39,115 nucleotides of DNA, taken from contig JAFDYG010000474.1 of NCBI GenBank assembly GCA_018267545.1, positions 1 to 39,115 of the forward strand. Reading direction: 5' to 3'. This document shows, one piece after another, positions 16,786-25,106 of the stretch (its first letter is position 1; every line of letters starts with the position of its first letter). Both the position numbers and the translations under genes were made by a program. The notes below the pieces were generated by a model. That model made no database searches and was not told the DNA's origin. It was given only the letters and a program-made list of their open reading frames with translations. Origin of the DNA: Bacteroidota bacterium (GTDB taxonomy: Bacteria; Bacteroidota; Bacteroidia; Chitinophagales; Chitinophagaceae).

Positions 16786-18246
16786 TTACTTAGCCCACCA
16801 CAGTTTTACGTTTACGAGCGGGCGGGGATTAGGCGCGTTAGGGTTGTTGGACAATTCACCGTTGGTATAGGGCAGACGGGTCGGAATTACAGTGGGGTCG
16901 TCGCCGCCGGGGTTATTCGGCAGGGCCAGGACGGGATAGCCGGTGCGGCGGTAATCGTTCCAGGCCTCGATGCCGTTGCCGACATTGGAGATATACTTCT
17001 GGGTGATGATCTGCTTACGCTTGTCCTCCGTGGTGCCCGCCAGGGTCACGATGGTAGGATTAGCCGTGAAATACGCCGTGATGTCGGCATCGGCCATTCC
17101 GATCTTCTGCATATGGGCCTTGATACCTGCCTGATAGTAAGCATTGGCGTCACCGGTAGTCCCCAGTACGAGGGCGGCTTCTGCCAGGATGAAGTTCACC
17201 TGGTAATTGGTCAGCAGGTGAAGGGAAGCGCTGCCTGTCGTTCCGACGAAGTAAGCGCCGTATTGTGAACGGGAAGCCTGTGCGGGAGCCGCGGTAGTCG
17301 TGCCGTTGTCGTAGCCGGTAAAGGCGCCGTTGGGTTTGGTGAACAGCCTGGCGAGACGTACCGTATCGTTGAGGCTGCGCATCAGGTTGAGGAACCGGAG
17401 GCTCAGCATCTGGTCGCCGGGTCGGTTGACATAATTGAATGAATAGATAGGATTCTGGTTACCTACGGAAGAGCCGAAGGGAACGTCGAAGTCCAGGGTG
17501 TTGGCATTGATAAAGTTGTTGCCGTCGATGACGCTCTGGATGGTGCTTTTGGCCACGGCCGCGTTGGTATTGCTCATCTGCATAGCGAATTTCAGCAGCA
17601 GGCTGTTACCGAAGCGTTTCCACTTGGTAGCGTCTCCGGCATAGACGATATCATCCTTGGTTGGCTTAAGCGCGTTATTGGGCTTGTCGAGATCGGCGAG
17701 ACCGCTCTTTACGAGGTCGAGCAGACCGGTGATGCCGAGAGTGGCGTTACCCTGATAGATGTCCTGCACCTTGTCGAAGCGGGGAGTGAGGAATTTCAGC
17801 CCTTGTCCGGCCTGAGAGTAGGGCACGTCTCCCCAAACGTCGGTCACCATAGAAAAGGCGTAGGCCATTTCGAGCTTGGCGATCCCGGAGTAAATGGGGC
17901 TGGTAGCCGAATCCAGGTTGATCAGGACGACCGAGTTGGCGATGGCTCCGTTGTATAGCTCACCGTTCCATTGGTTGTCGAAGGCGCCGCTGAAATTATA
18001 GACGTCATAGCTCGCGGTCTGGTTGGCAACGCCGGCAATGTGCTGTACGAGCGCCGAGCTAGCCCTGTTCAGGTCGTTACCGTTAGCAAAGGCAATGCCG
18101 ATCGTAGTGTTGGGCAGCAATACGGAAGGAGGGACCGAAGTAGGGTTATTCGGAGTGGAGTTGACGTCGAGATATTTTTTACAGGAGCCTAAAAGCAGTC
18201 CTGCAGTTAGCAACAGTACAAGATTTTTTATATTGGAGAATTTCAT
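16786..18246 (-). CDS. SusD/RagB-like outer-membrane lipoprotein (SusD-like_2 type)
   Basis: SusD-like lipoproteins form the lid of the SusCD importer and capture ligand at the cell surface. The 486-residue product has the lipobox LLLGS-Cys22 followed by KKYLDVNSTPNNPT, typical of the SusD-like_2 subgroup. Helical TPR-like segments follow (LEMAYAFSMVTDVWGDVPYSQA, WKRFGNSLLLKFAMQMSNTN, TNYQVNFILAEAALVLG), and the C-terminus carries GIEAWNDYRRTGYPVL, another subgroup hallmark. It begins 20 bases after the susC stop. SusD-like_2 members are often linked with peptide, protein or mixed substrates, but the ligand here is not predictable. Confidence 0.92.
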   Translation of the reverse strand: MKFSNIKNLVLLLTAGLLLGSCKKYLDVNSTPNNPTSVPPSVLLPNTTIGIAFANGNDLNRASSALVQHIAGVANQTASYDVYNFSGAFDNQWNGELYNGAIANSVVLINLDSATSPIYSGIAKLEMAYAFSMVTDVWGDVPYSQAGQGLKFLTPRFDKVQDIYQGNATLGITGLLDLVKSGLADLDKPNNALKPTKDDIVYAGDATKWKRFGNSLLLKFAMQMSNTNAAVAKSTIQSVIDGNNFINANTLDFDVPFGSSVGNQNPIYSFNYVNRPGDQMLSLRFLNLMRSLNDTVRLARLFTKPNGAFTGYDNGTTTAAPAQASRSQYGAYFVGTTGSASLHLLTNYQVNFILAEAALVLGTTGDANAYYQAGIKAHMQKIGMADADITAYFTANPTIVTLAGTTEDKRKQIITQKYISNVGNGIEAWNDYRRTGYPVLALPNNPGGDDPTVIPTRLPYTNGELSNNPNAPNPRPLVNVKLWWAK

Positions 18247-18266
18247 GATCTACTATTTAGTTTGAA

Positions 18267-21200
18267 TTAAAGACTAACTCTCAGGCTGGCGCCGACAGTG
18301 GTTGCATTGGGAGAACCCTGCAGGTCGAGACCGCGGATGTTACCCGCACCCTGTGTATTGACTTCGGGGTCGAAGAAGGCATTGGGCGCATAGTGCCAAA
18401 GGTTATTGGCGAATACCGAAAGCCGGACGTAGTTCAGCTTGGCCGCCTTGACCAGCTTAGAAGGCAGGTCATAGCCGATCGACACGTTCCGGAGCCGAAC
18501 CGCGGTTGCGTCGTATACGTTGAATTCGCTCTGCAAACCGCCCATTGCCTGCCAGTAGGTCTGTGCGGGGACCTCGATATTGTTCGGGATATATTTTCCA
18601 CCGGAGAGGATCACGCCGGGCAGGATCCAGGGCTTTTCACGATTGGCCGCCGTCCCTTCCCAGGCGCCGCGGGATTTGTAGGTCGCAGCAGTGAAGGAGA
18701 GTATCTGTCCGCCCTTGACGAAGTCGAACAGGAATCCCAGCGTGAAGGTTTTATACTTGAACGTATTGGTTACCCCCAGTGAATATTCGGGGTTCGGGTT
18801 GGACAAAATCTGGTTGGCAACTGTCGATGCATAAACGCCGGTGCCGGCATTGATGATACGCAGACCCGAAGCGCTGTCGATGGGGATCAGTCCGCCGATG
18901 ATGACACCATAAGGCTGTCCTACGCGAATGGAAGGAATGGAGCCGGTAAAGGCGCTTCCGGGAATCGAGAGGTTGGTGATGCCATCTGCCAGTGAAACTA
19001 CTTTGTTGACGACCTTGGTGAAGTTGCCGGTGATATCCCACTTGAAGCGGTTGGTCTGGACAGCGGTCACGTTGAGGGTCAGCTCCACACCCTTGTTGGT
19101 CATCTTACCCGTGTTCGTGGTGCGGGTAGAATAGCCCGAAGAAGGCGCAACGCCGACGTTTACGATCTGTGCGGTGCTGACGGTGTTGTAATAAGCTCCG
19201 TCCAGCGTTACCCTGTTCTTCCAGAAGCCGAGGTTGGCGCCCACTTCATACGCTGTCGTGAATTCGGGGGACAGTGTGGTCGGGGCGATACGGGAGCTGA
19301 CGCCGAAGCCGGCGATCGAACCGTAGGGGAAGTTGAAGCTGGCCACGTTGTTGCCGTATCCACCCTGTACATAGGTATTCTGCAGCTGGTAGGCGGGAGC
19401 GTCGTTACCCACGCGGGCGATGCTGGCGCGCACCTTACCGTAGCTAAGCACGTCGGAATTGAGCTTGAGGGCGTCGGTAAAGACGAAGCCGGCGTTGACC
19501 GAAGGATAGAAATAGGTGTTCTTGTTGGATGGAAGTGTAGAAGTCTGGTCGGCGCGGCCGGTCAGCTCGAGGAAGAGATAGCCTTTCCATGCCAGGGACA
19601 GCTGTGCATAATAGCCTACGAGTCTTCTTTTCGTGGTCGATTCGGCGGTACCGTTGGAAAATACCGTACCGTTGTTGATCTGGTAATAGCCCGGAATGGC
19701 CAGGGCGTCTGCCTGTGCTGTGATGGTTTGGCTCACACGCTGGTTGATATTCTGGCCGACGAGCGCCGTAACATCCAGGTCGGGATGGAGAAAGCCGTTC
19801 TTGTGCGCCGTAACGATCAGGTCTCCGTTGACCTCGCTGCGGAAGATGGAAGACTCCAAATCCAGACCGGCAGGAACACGGGCGCTGCTGATTGCGAAGA
19901 TCTGTTTGCGGCGGTCCGTGTAAGCATCTACGCCCAGACGATAGTTGACGTTCAGCCAGGAAGTGACGTCGTATCCGAGATTCACGCTACCCAGGAAGCG
20001 GTAAAGATTGCTCTTGAGCGGGTTCTTGTACGCATCGTAATAGGGGTTGTCGACGCCGGTAATCTGGTAGTTGTTGGTCCCGTCTGCATTCTGGTAGGTG
20101 CCTTTTGTCTTGTAAGAAGTCAGGTCCAGGCTACGGGTGAGTCCAAGGACGTTGCTCAGCGCGCTGTTCCCGTTACCACCCAGGATACCGTTCTGCAGGG
20201 TATTGGTAAAGGTGATCGAGCCGCCCAGCTTGATCTTGTTGCGCAGGATGGTGTTGCCGGCGAACTTTACGATGGTTCTTTTCAGACCCGTGTTCGGCAG
20301 GATACCGTTTTGGGACAGGTAGGCGCCGGAAAGCAGGAAATTCTGCTTGGCGTCCCCGCCGCTGATGGACAGGTTATTGTCGGAGATGGTCCCCGTTTCG
20401 AAGAAGTCCTTTATATTATTGGGATACGCCTGGTAAGCTACCGGCTGGCCGCCGACCAGCAGGCCGTTGGCGACGCTGGGTGTGGCCCCGAATTTCGGGC
20501 CCCAGCTGTTGGATGAGATGGGGTTGTAGATACCGGTCGAACCCTGACCGTATTGATTTTGTACGCGGGGAAGGCCTTCGGCGTATTGCTGGCTATAGGA
20601 ACTTCCGGCTACGATTTCGGACCTTCCTCCTACCCCACCCTTTTTGGTCGTAATGATGATGGCGCCGTTGGCGGCACGCGAACCGTAAAGTACGGCTGCG
20701 GCGGGGCCCTTGAGGATGTTCATCGACTCGATGTTATTTACGTCGATGTCCAGGGCGCGGTTGGCAGGCTGGTTATCACCCAGCGTACCGTTGGGGCCGC
20801 CATTGGTGCGGTCCACGTCATTGCTGATGGGAATACCGTCCACTACGAATAAGGGCTGGTTGTTATTCGTAAAAGAAGTGATACCCCGGATGTTGATGTT
20901 GACGGATGCGCCGGGGCTTCCGCTGGCGCCGACGATGTTGACGCCTGCCACCTGGCCCTGGAGGGCGTTGATCAGATTGACCGAGCCCTTGTCGGCTATC
21001 TGGTCGGCCTTAAGGTTCTGGGTCGCATAACCCAGGGAACGTTTGTCCCTGACGATACCGAGCGAGGTTACGACAACTTCCGAAAGAGTCTTGTCGGAAG
21101 CGACAAGAGAAACGCTGATGGTCGATTTTCCTGCGATATCGACCTCTTGCGTGGTCCAGCCTACGGCCGAGATAACGAGCGCTTTAGCGTTGGGGGAGGC

Positions 21201-21389
21201 ATTGACGGAAAAAGAACCGTCCATCTGGGAGCTGGTGCCCGTCCGGGTACCCTTGACGAGGATGGAAGCGTTGGCGATCGGCTTGCCTTCCGGGTCCAAA
21301 ATTTTTCCTGTGATGTTTCGGGATTGCGCAAAGAGAAGACAGGGTAGTAATAACATACTACCCCACAGCAATAGCAGTAGTTTTCTCAT
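18267..21389 (-). CDS. SusC/RagA-like TonB-dependent outer-membrane transporter
   Basis: This is the barrel of the SusCD importer, powered by TonB. The 1040-residue protein has a signal peptide (1-23), a carboxypeptidase-D-like regulatory domain (about 24-100: ITGKILDPEGKPIANASILVKG), the linker LSEVVVTSLGI that begins the SusC plug, the plug itself (INALQGQVAGVNIVG, NIRGITSF, PLFVVDGIPISND) and the barrel ending in LRVSL. No N-terminal anti-sigma-interacting extension is present, so regulation by an ECF sigma/anti-sigma pair is not suggested. The upstream region lacks a clear promoter; the best box (TAGTTTAG on the minus strand at 21453-21446) has one mismatch. A terminator separates it from the phosphorylase-like gene. 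Confidence 0.95.
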   Translation of the reverse strand: MRKLLLLLWGSMLLLPCLLFAQSRNITGKILDPEGKPIANASILVKGTRTGTSSQMDGSFSVNASPNAKALVISAVGWTTQEVDIAGKSTISVSLVASDKTLSEVVVTSLGIVRDKRSLGYATQNLKADQIADKGSVNLINALQGQVAGVNIVGASGSPGASVNINIRGITSFTNNNQPLFVVDGIPISNDVDRTNGGPNGTLGDNQPANRALDIDVNNIESMNILKGPAAAVLYGSRAANGAIIITTKKGGVGGRSEIVAGSSYSQQYAEGLPRVQNQYGQGSTGIYNPISSNSWGPKFGATPSVANGLLVGGQPVAYQAYPNNIKDFFETGTISDNNLSISGGDAKQNFLLSGAYLSQNGILPNTGLKRTIVKFAGNTILRNKIKLGGSITFTNTLQNGILGGNGNSALSNVLGLTRSLDLTSYKTKGTYQNADGTNNYQITGVDNPYYDAYKNPLKSNLYRFLGSVNLGYDVTSWLNVNYRLGVDAYTDRRKQIFAISSARVPAGLDLESSIFRSEVNGDLIVTAHKNGFLHPDLDVTALVGQNINQRVSQTITAQADALAIPGYYQINNGTVFSNGTAESTTKRRLVGYYAQLSLAWKGYLFLELTGRADQTSTLPSNKNTYFYPSVNAGFVFTDALKLNSDVLSYGKVRASIARVGNDAPAYQLQNTYVQGGYGNNVASFNFPYGSIAGFGVSSRIAPTTLSPEFTTAYEVGANLGFWKNRVTLDGAYYNTVSTAQIVNVGVAPSSGYSTRTTNTGKMTNKGVELTLNVTAVQTNRFKWDITGNFTKVVNKVVSLADGITNLSIPGSAFTGSIPSIRVGQPYGVIIGGLIPIDSASGLRIINAGTGVYASTVANQILSNPNPEYSLGVTNTFKYKTFTLGFLFDFVKGGQILSFTAATYKSRGAWEGTAANREKPWILPGVILSGGKYIPNNIEVPAQTYWQAMGGLQSEFNVYDATAVRLRNVSIGYDLPSKLVKAAKLNYVRLSVFANNLWHYAPNAFFDPEVNTQGAGNIRGLDLQGSPNATTVGASLRVSL

Positions 21390-21520
21390 GTGTGAGGGGT
21401 GTTTTGGTTAGTGAACTGTTTACGTTTCGGTAGTACGAATTTAACCTAAACTAACCGATTATTGATTTTTCATAGGTGAAATCTTTTACTAAAATTTTGC
21501 GAAGTGCACTAACGGTATCT

Positions 21521-21557
21521 AAAAAAAACGCGCTATCCCAGCAGGGAAGCGCGTTTT
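21521..21557 (-). terminator. terminator of the phosphorylase-like gene
   Basis: AAAACGCGCT and AGCGCGTTTT flank an inner TCCC/GGGA stem with one bulged base; on the minus strand a T run follows (A run 21521-21528). The rest of the 191-base gap is AT-rich and must hold the susC promoter. Confidence 0.9.
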
Positions 21558-21580
21558 AGCAGCTTTGATCTAACAGTATT

Positions 21581-23236
21581 CTATTTATATAATAATTCGT
21601 AATACTCGTGGGCCATTCTACCCGCATCGAATTGATAACGGACGTCCCTCATACCGTTCTTGGCTATCTGCCGCCAGGTATCGTACTTGTCGTAGTAGGT
21701 CGGGAGGATGTCTTTCTGGAGTATTTCATATAGCTTCTCGAAGTCGTAGTTGTCCTGCTCTTCGACGTGCATGTTGGCGTAATCGGCCTTGGGGACGACG
21801 AAGCCGTTATTGCCGTGGTTGACGAACTCGGGAATCCAGCCGTCGTCGGTGGAGAAATTGACCGCTCCGTTCATCGCCGCTGTCATGCCACTTGTGCCGG
21901 AGGCTTCGCGGGGTACACGGGGATTGTTGAGCCAGCAGTCGGCGGCTTGTTTCAGGCGTTTGGACAGGGCCATCTCATAGCCGATGACGACGGCCACGTT
22001 CTTATAATTCTTGCTGAGGTGTACGAGGTAGTTGAATTCGTTGATCGCCGGATAGTCCATGGGATAGGGCTTGCCGGCCCAGATGATCTGGACGGGATAC
22101 TTCGTGCTGTTCACCAGCTCGTTGAAGCGGTCCATGTTCCGGGTCAGGAAGCCGGCTCTTTTGTAGCCCGCAAAACGGCGCGCCCAGACGATGGTAAAGA
22201 CGTTCGGGTCGAAGAGCTTACCCGTCTGGTCGGCGACGATTTCGAAGCTTCTTTTCTTCATGTACTTTTTCCGGTCGTCCCACCAGTAGTCGTTGCCTTC
22301 TTCCATCTTGCGATACAGTTCCTTGTCGGCCCAGTAGCGCCAGTTTTGCGCGTTGGTGATGGAGATAATGGGACAGATGTCCTTATACTTGCTCCACATG
22401 GCCCGTGACACATTTCCATGCAGCTGGGAAACGCCATTGGCCAACCGGGCGAAGCGAAGGGCGACCAGCGAATGGTTGAAGGCGTCGTCTTCCAGACCTG
22501 TCAGCTTCTTGACCTCGTCTACGGACAATCCACAGAAGTAGCTCATCTTATGACAGAGATAGATGTCGTGCTTTTCGTTGCCCGCTTCTTCGGGCGTATG
22601 CGTAGTAAAGACCAGCCGCTTGCGGACCTCTTCGATGTTCCGGTTGTATTTCTGATAAAGATAGAAGGAAGCGCTGATGCCATGGGCTTCATTCAGGTGG
22701 TAGAGCTCGGGATTAAAGCCCAACTCGTCTACCAGCTTGGCCCCTCCTACTCCGAGCAGGATAAACTGAGCTACTTTGGTCGCCACGTTGGCGTCATAAA
22801 GCCGGTGGGTGATCGTTTGCGAGACGTAGTCGTTTTCCGGCAGGTCCGTGCTCAGCAGGAACAAGGGCGCGCTCTTGAAGGTTTCGGGATTGAGATACCA
22901 GACCTTTACCCACACCGGATGGTCGTGGATATTGACCTGGAATTTTATACCCGTGTCCTCGAGAAAGGAATATTGCTTCTCCATCCAGGTAACCTGGAGA
23001 GTTTGGTCCTGGTTTCGTGCCTGGTCGTAATATCCATATTTCCACAAGATGCCGATATTGATCATGTTCTGGCGTAATTCATACGCGCTCCGCAAGTGTG
23101 AGCCGGCCAGAAAGCCAAGGCCGCCGCTGTATATTTTCAAAGGCTGATGAACCGCGAATTCCATAGAGAAATAAGCCACTTTCTTCGAATACTGCTCAGC
23201 AACAGCGTAAGGAACCACGTAATTTTTAAAACTCAT
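21581..23236 (-). CDS. short alpha-glucan phosphorylase-like protein (GT35-related), PLP lysine replaced
   Basis: GT35 phosphorylases release glucose-1-phosphate from alpha-glucans and need PLP bound to a lysine. This 551-residue protein has the architecture of the short (TIGR02094-like) branch: VAYFSMEFAVHQPLKIYSGG, GGLGFLAGSHLRSA, HLNEAHGISASF, VFTTHTPEEAGNE, ARRFAGYKRAG (with the phosphate-site Arg and Lys) and EASGTSGMTAAMNG. In the last motif phosphorylases have Met-Lys, the PLP Schiff-base lysine; here codon 452 is ACA (Thr). The flanking residues are otherwise intact and the frame is undamaged, so it is not a pseudogene. It may be a glucan-binding or different glycosyl-transfer enzyme. 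It has its own terminator and is not part of the susCD unit. Confidence 0.82.
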   Translation of the reverse strand: MSFKNYVVPYAVAEQYSKKVAYFSMEFAVHQPLKIYSGGLGFLAGSHLRSAYELRQNMINIGILWKYGYYDQARNQDQTLQVTWMEKQYSFLEDTGIKFQVNIHDHPVWVKVWYLNPETFKSAPLFLLSTDLPENDYVSQTITHRLYDANVATKVAQFILLGVGGAKLVDELGFNPELYHLNEAHGISASFYLYQKYNRNIEEVRKRLVFTTHTPEEAGNEKHDIYLCHKMSYFCGLSVDEVKKLTGLEDDAFNHSLVALRFARLANGVSQLHGNVSRAMWSKYKDICPIISITNAQNWRYWADKELYRKMEEGNDYWWDDRKKYMKKRSFEIVADQTGKLFDPNVFTIVWARRFAGYKRAGFLTRNMDRFNELVNSTKYPVQIIWAGKPYPMDYPAINEFNYLVHLSKNYKNVAVVIGYEMALSKRLKQAADCWLNNPRVPREASGTSGMTAAMNGAVNFSTDDGWIPEFVNHGNNGFVVPKADYANMHVEEQDNYDFEKLYEILQKDILPTYYDKYDTWRQIAKNGMRDVRYQFDAGRMAHEYYELLYK

Positions 23237-23326
23237 AACAAATCCAAATTATTTGATCTATGTAACAAGTACGCAATATAACGGATAAATGGGATTTGAA
23301 TTGTCCCGCACGTCTCATCCTGTTTC

Positions 23327-24301
23327 TTAGGCTTTTTTAGCAGCCGGCTTCGGCCGGGCCTCTTTCGGCCGTGACTCCTTGCGGTGCTCGTAATACCCCT
23401 CGAAGAAGCACTTGATGTCCCGGTGTACGCCGCAGCCGCCTTGTTCCTTTAGCGTGATGCCACTGGAGCCGAATGTAAACTCAATCGCGCAGGGGTCGGA
23501 ATACGACTTATATCGTGCGACGCCCGGAGAGACGAATTTCGCTTCTCCTTTTAGCTCGCCCTTGCACGAGCCTTCTTCCTTTTCGAAATGAACGAAGAAG
23601 AGGAATCGGGAAGCGTCCCGTCCGTCGCGGATGGCGACGATATTTCTCTTGTCCTGCGCGTAGTCGCCCGAGAACTTGTGTTTCCGCGGCAGGGTGTCGA
23701 TGGGGTTGAAAACGGGTGTTATTTTGGCCTTGCCTTCGTTGGACTCGGTCAGGATGAGAACAAAGCCGGTCTCTTCGTTGAAAATATACGCATCCCGATG
23801 GAAAAGGATCTGGCCGTCTCCCGCTTTCCGCTGGTGGGATACGGTAAGGGTATATTTCGAATCCATGCTGGCCTGGCCGGTGACGCCGGGTTCGTTGTCG
23901 GAGTAGAGGATGGGGCGGGCCGTCGAAAACCGGTCCTTTTTGTCAAAGCAGATAATGTAGAGAACGCGCCGGTCCTTGGCGAGACCCTTTACAAACAGGT
24001 AGGTCTCCTGCTTGGGTACTTTTACCTTTCCAACGGCGTAGAGCCGGGGTTTGGCGCCCTTCCCGAACCAGCGGCTCAGGATGGTATCGGGGACCAGTCG
24101 GGTGAAGAGCTGGGGGTTGATGACCGAGTCTTTATGCTTAAAGATCGTATCTGTCACCTGGAAGGGCAGCTTCAGGTCCGGGACCAGGGTCAGAAACCCG
24201 GGGATATCAACCTCTTCATCGTTGTCCGATAGCGACGCCTTTTTGCTCTTACACGCGAAAAGCAATGAGGACAACACGATCAGCAACAGGAATTTATTCA
24301 T
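23327..24301 (-). CDS. lipoprotein of unknown function
   Basis: I do not recognise this 324-residue protein. It has a clear lipobox (LLFA-Cys17) followed by KSKKASLSDNDEEVD, an acidic patch that in Bacteroidota can favour surface export. The middle part is rich in predicted strands (KPRLYAVGKVKVPKQETYLFVKG, RVLYIICFDKKDRF, GFVLILTESNEGKAKITPVF) and may be a beta-propeller-like or sandwich fold. The C-terminal part holds CAIEFTFGSSGITLKEQGGCGVHRD with three Cys, and the protein ends in a Lys/Arg/Pro/Ala tail. It is read divergently from the DtxR-family gene with 124 bases between starts. Confidence 0.68.
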   Translation of the reverse strand: MNKFLLLIVLSSLLFACKSKKASLSDNDEEVDIPGFLTLVPDLKLPFQVTDTIFKHKDSVINPQLFTRLVPDTILSRWFGKGAKPRLYAVGKVKVPKQETYLFVKGLAKDRRVLYIICFDKKDRFSTARPILYSDNEPGVTGQASMDSKYTLTVSHQRKAGDGQILFHRDAYIFNEETGFVLILTESNEGKAKITPVFNPIDTLPRKHKFSGDYAQDKRNIVAIRDGRDASRFLFFVHFEKEEGSCKGELKGEAKFVSPGVARYKSYSDPCAIEFTFGSSGITLKEQGGCGVHRDIKCFFEGYYEHRKESRPKEARPKPAAKKA

Positions 24302-24386
24302 GGTCTAAAAGTAAACATTCGAAGCAAAGATTGGGCCGCGGGGGCTGGTTTTTTCGAAAATTTAACCTCCGGTATCCGGATTACTT

Positions 24387-24402
24387 TTTAGATTTGTCTA
24401 AA
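24387..24402. promoter_or_regulatory. palindromic DtxR/MntR-type operator
   Basis: TTTAGA (24387-24392) and TCTAAA (24397-24402) are inverted around TTTG. The form TTTAGnnnnnnCTAAA resembles binding sites of DtxR/MntR regulators. It lies 23 bases before the ATG of the DtxR-family gene and next to a near-consensus -7 box (TATATTTT, 24404-24411), which fits autoregulation. A second small inverted repeat, TCCGG-TAT-CCGGA, lies at 24368-24380. Confidence 0.6.
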
Positions 24403-24425
24403 TTATATTTTCGACGCACCTGAAT

Positions 24426-25106
24426 ATGAAAGTATCCGCCAGCAAAGAGAATCACCTCAAAGCCATCTTTCACCTGCAGCAAGAGCAGGGTATCGTGACG
24501 ACGAATGCGCTGGCGGCTGCCCTCAAGACCCGGCCGGCCTCCGTAACCGATATGCTAAAGAAGCTAAAAGACCAGAAGCTCCTGATCTACGAGCGTTATA
24601 AAGGGTTCAAGCTAAATGCAGAGGGGAAAAAGGCGGCGATACAGGTGATTCGCAAGCACCGGCTTTGGGAGTTTTTCCTGGTCAGGAAATTACAGTTCGG
24701 CTGGGAAGAGGTGCATGAGATCGCCGAGGAGCTGGAACACATCAGCAGCAGGAAGCTGGTGGATCGGCTGGACTCATTTTTGGGCTTCCCTGATACCGAT
24801 CCGCACGGCGACCCCATTCCCGACGGCCAGGGCCGGTTCCATACCCAGCGGCAGAAGTGTCTGTGCGAGCTGCCCTTGAACAAGGAGGTGCAGGTGTCGG
24901 GCATCGCCAGTCAGACTACAGAAATGCTGGAGGTCTTACAATACAATCACATCCAGCTGGGAACCCGGCTGGAGGTCAGGAAAAAATTCCCTTTCGACGA
25001 CTCCCTGGAAGTAAAGGTCCGGAACCGGCCGCCGGTAACGATCAGCGCCCAGGTGGCCAAAAATGTACTGGTAAAAGATGATGAACCATTTGCAGAAAAA
25101 CGTTAG
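24426..25106 (+). CDS. DtxR family metal-dependent transcriptional repressor
   Basis: DtxR/MntR/IdeR proteins bind DNA when loaded with Mn(II) or Fe(II). The 226 residues contain an N-terminal winged helix (ENHLKAIFHLQQE, TNALAAALKTRPASVTDMLKKLKDQKLL), the metal-binding and dimer domain (VIRKHRLWEFFLVRKL, EEVHEIAEELEHISS, FPDTDPHGDPIP) and a C-terminal FeoA/SH3-like domain (from about 150: LPLNKEVQVSGI). The candidate ligands His, Glu and Cys in these segments (including QKCLCEL) are present, but I cannot tell Mn from Fe preference. The gene overlaps the Nramp gene by 29 bases, which points to control of metal import. The palindrome in front suggests it represses its own operon. Confidence 0.9.
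   Translation: MKVSASKENHLKAIFHLQQEQGIVTTNALAAALKTRPASVTDMLKKLKDQKLLIYERYKGFKLNAEGKKAAIQVIRKHRLWEFFLVRKLQFGWEEVHEIAEELEHISSRKLVDRLDSFLGFPDTDPHGDPIPDGQGRFHTQRQKCLCELPLNKEVQVSGIASQTTEMLEVLQYNHIQLGTRLEVRKKFPFDDSLEVKVRNRPPVTISAQVAKNVLVKDDEPFAEKR

Noticed and set aside
21581-23236. Pseudogene explanation for the phosphorylase-like gene
   Set aside because: The frame is complete, all other motifs are intact, and it has a good terminator; only the PLP lysine is changed.
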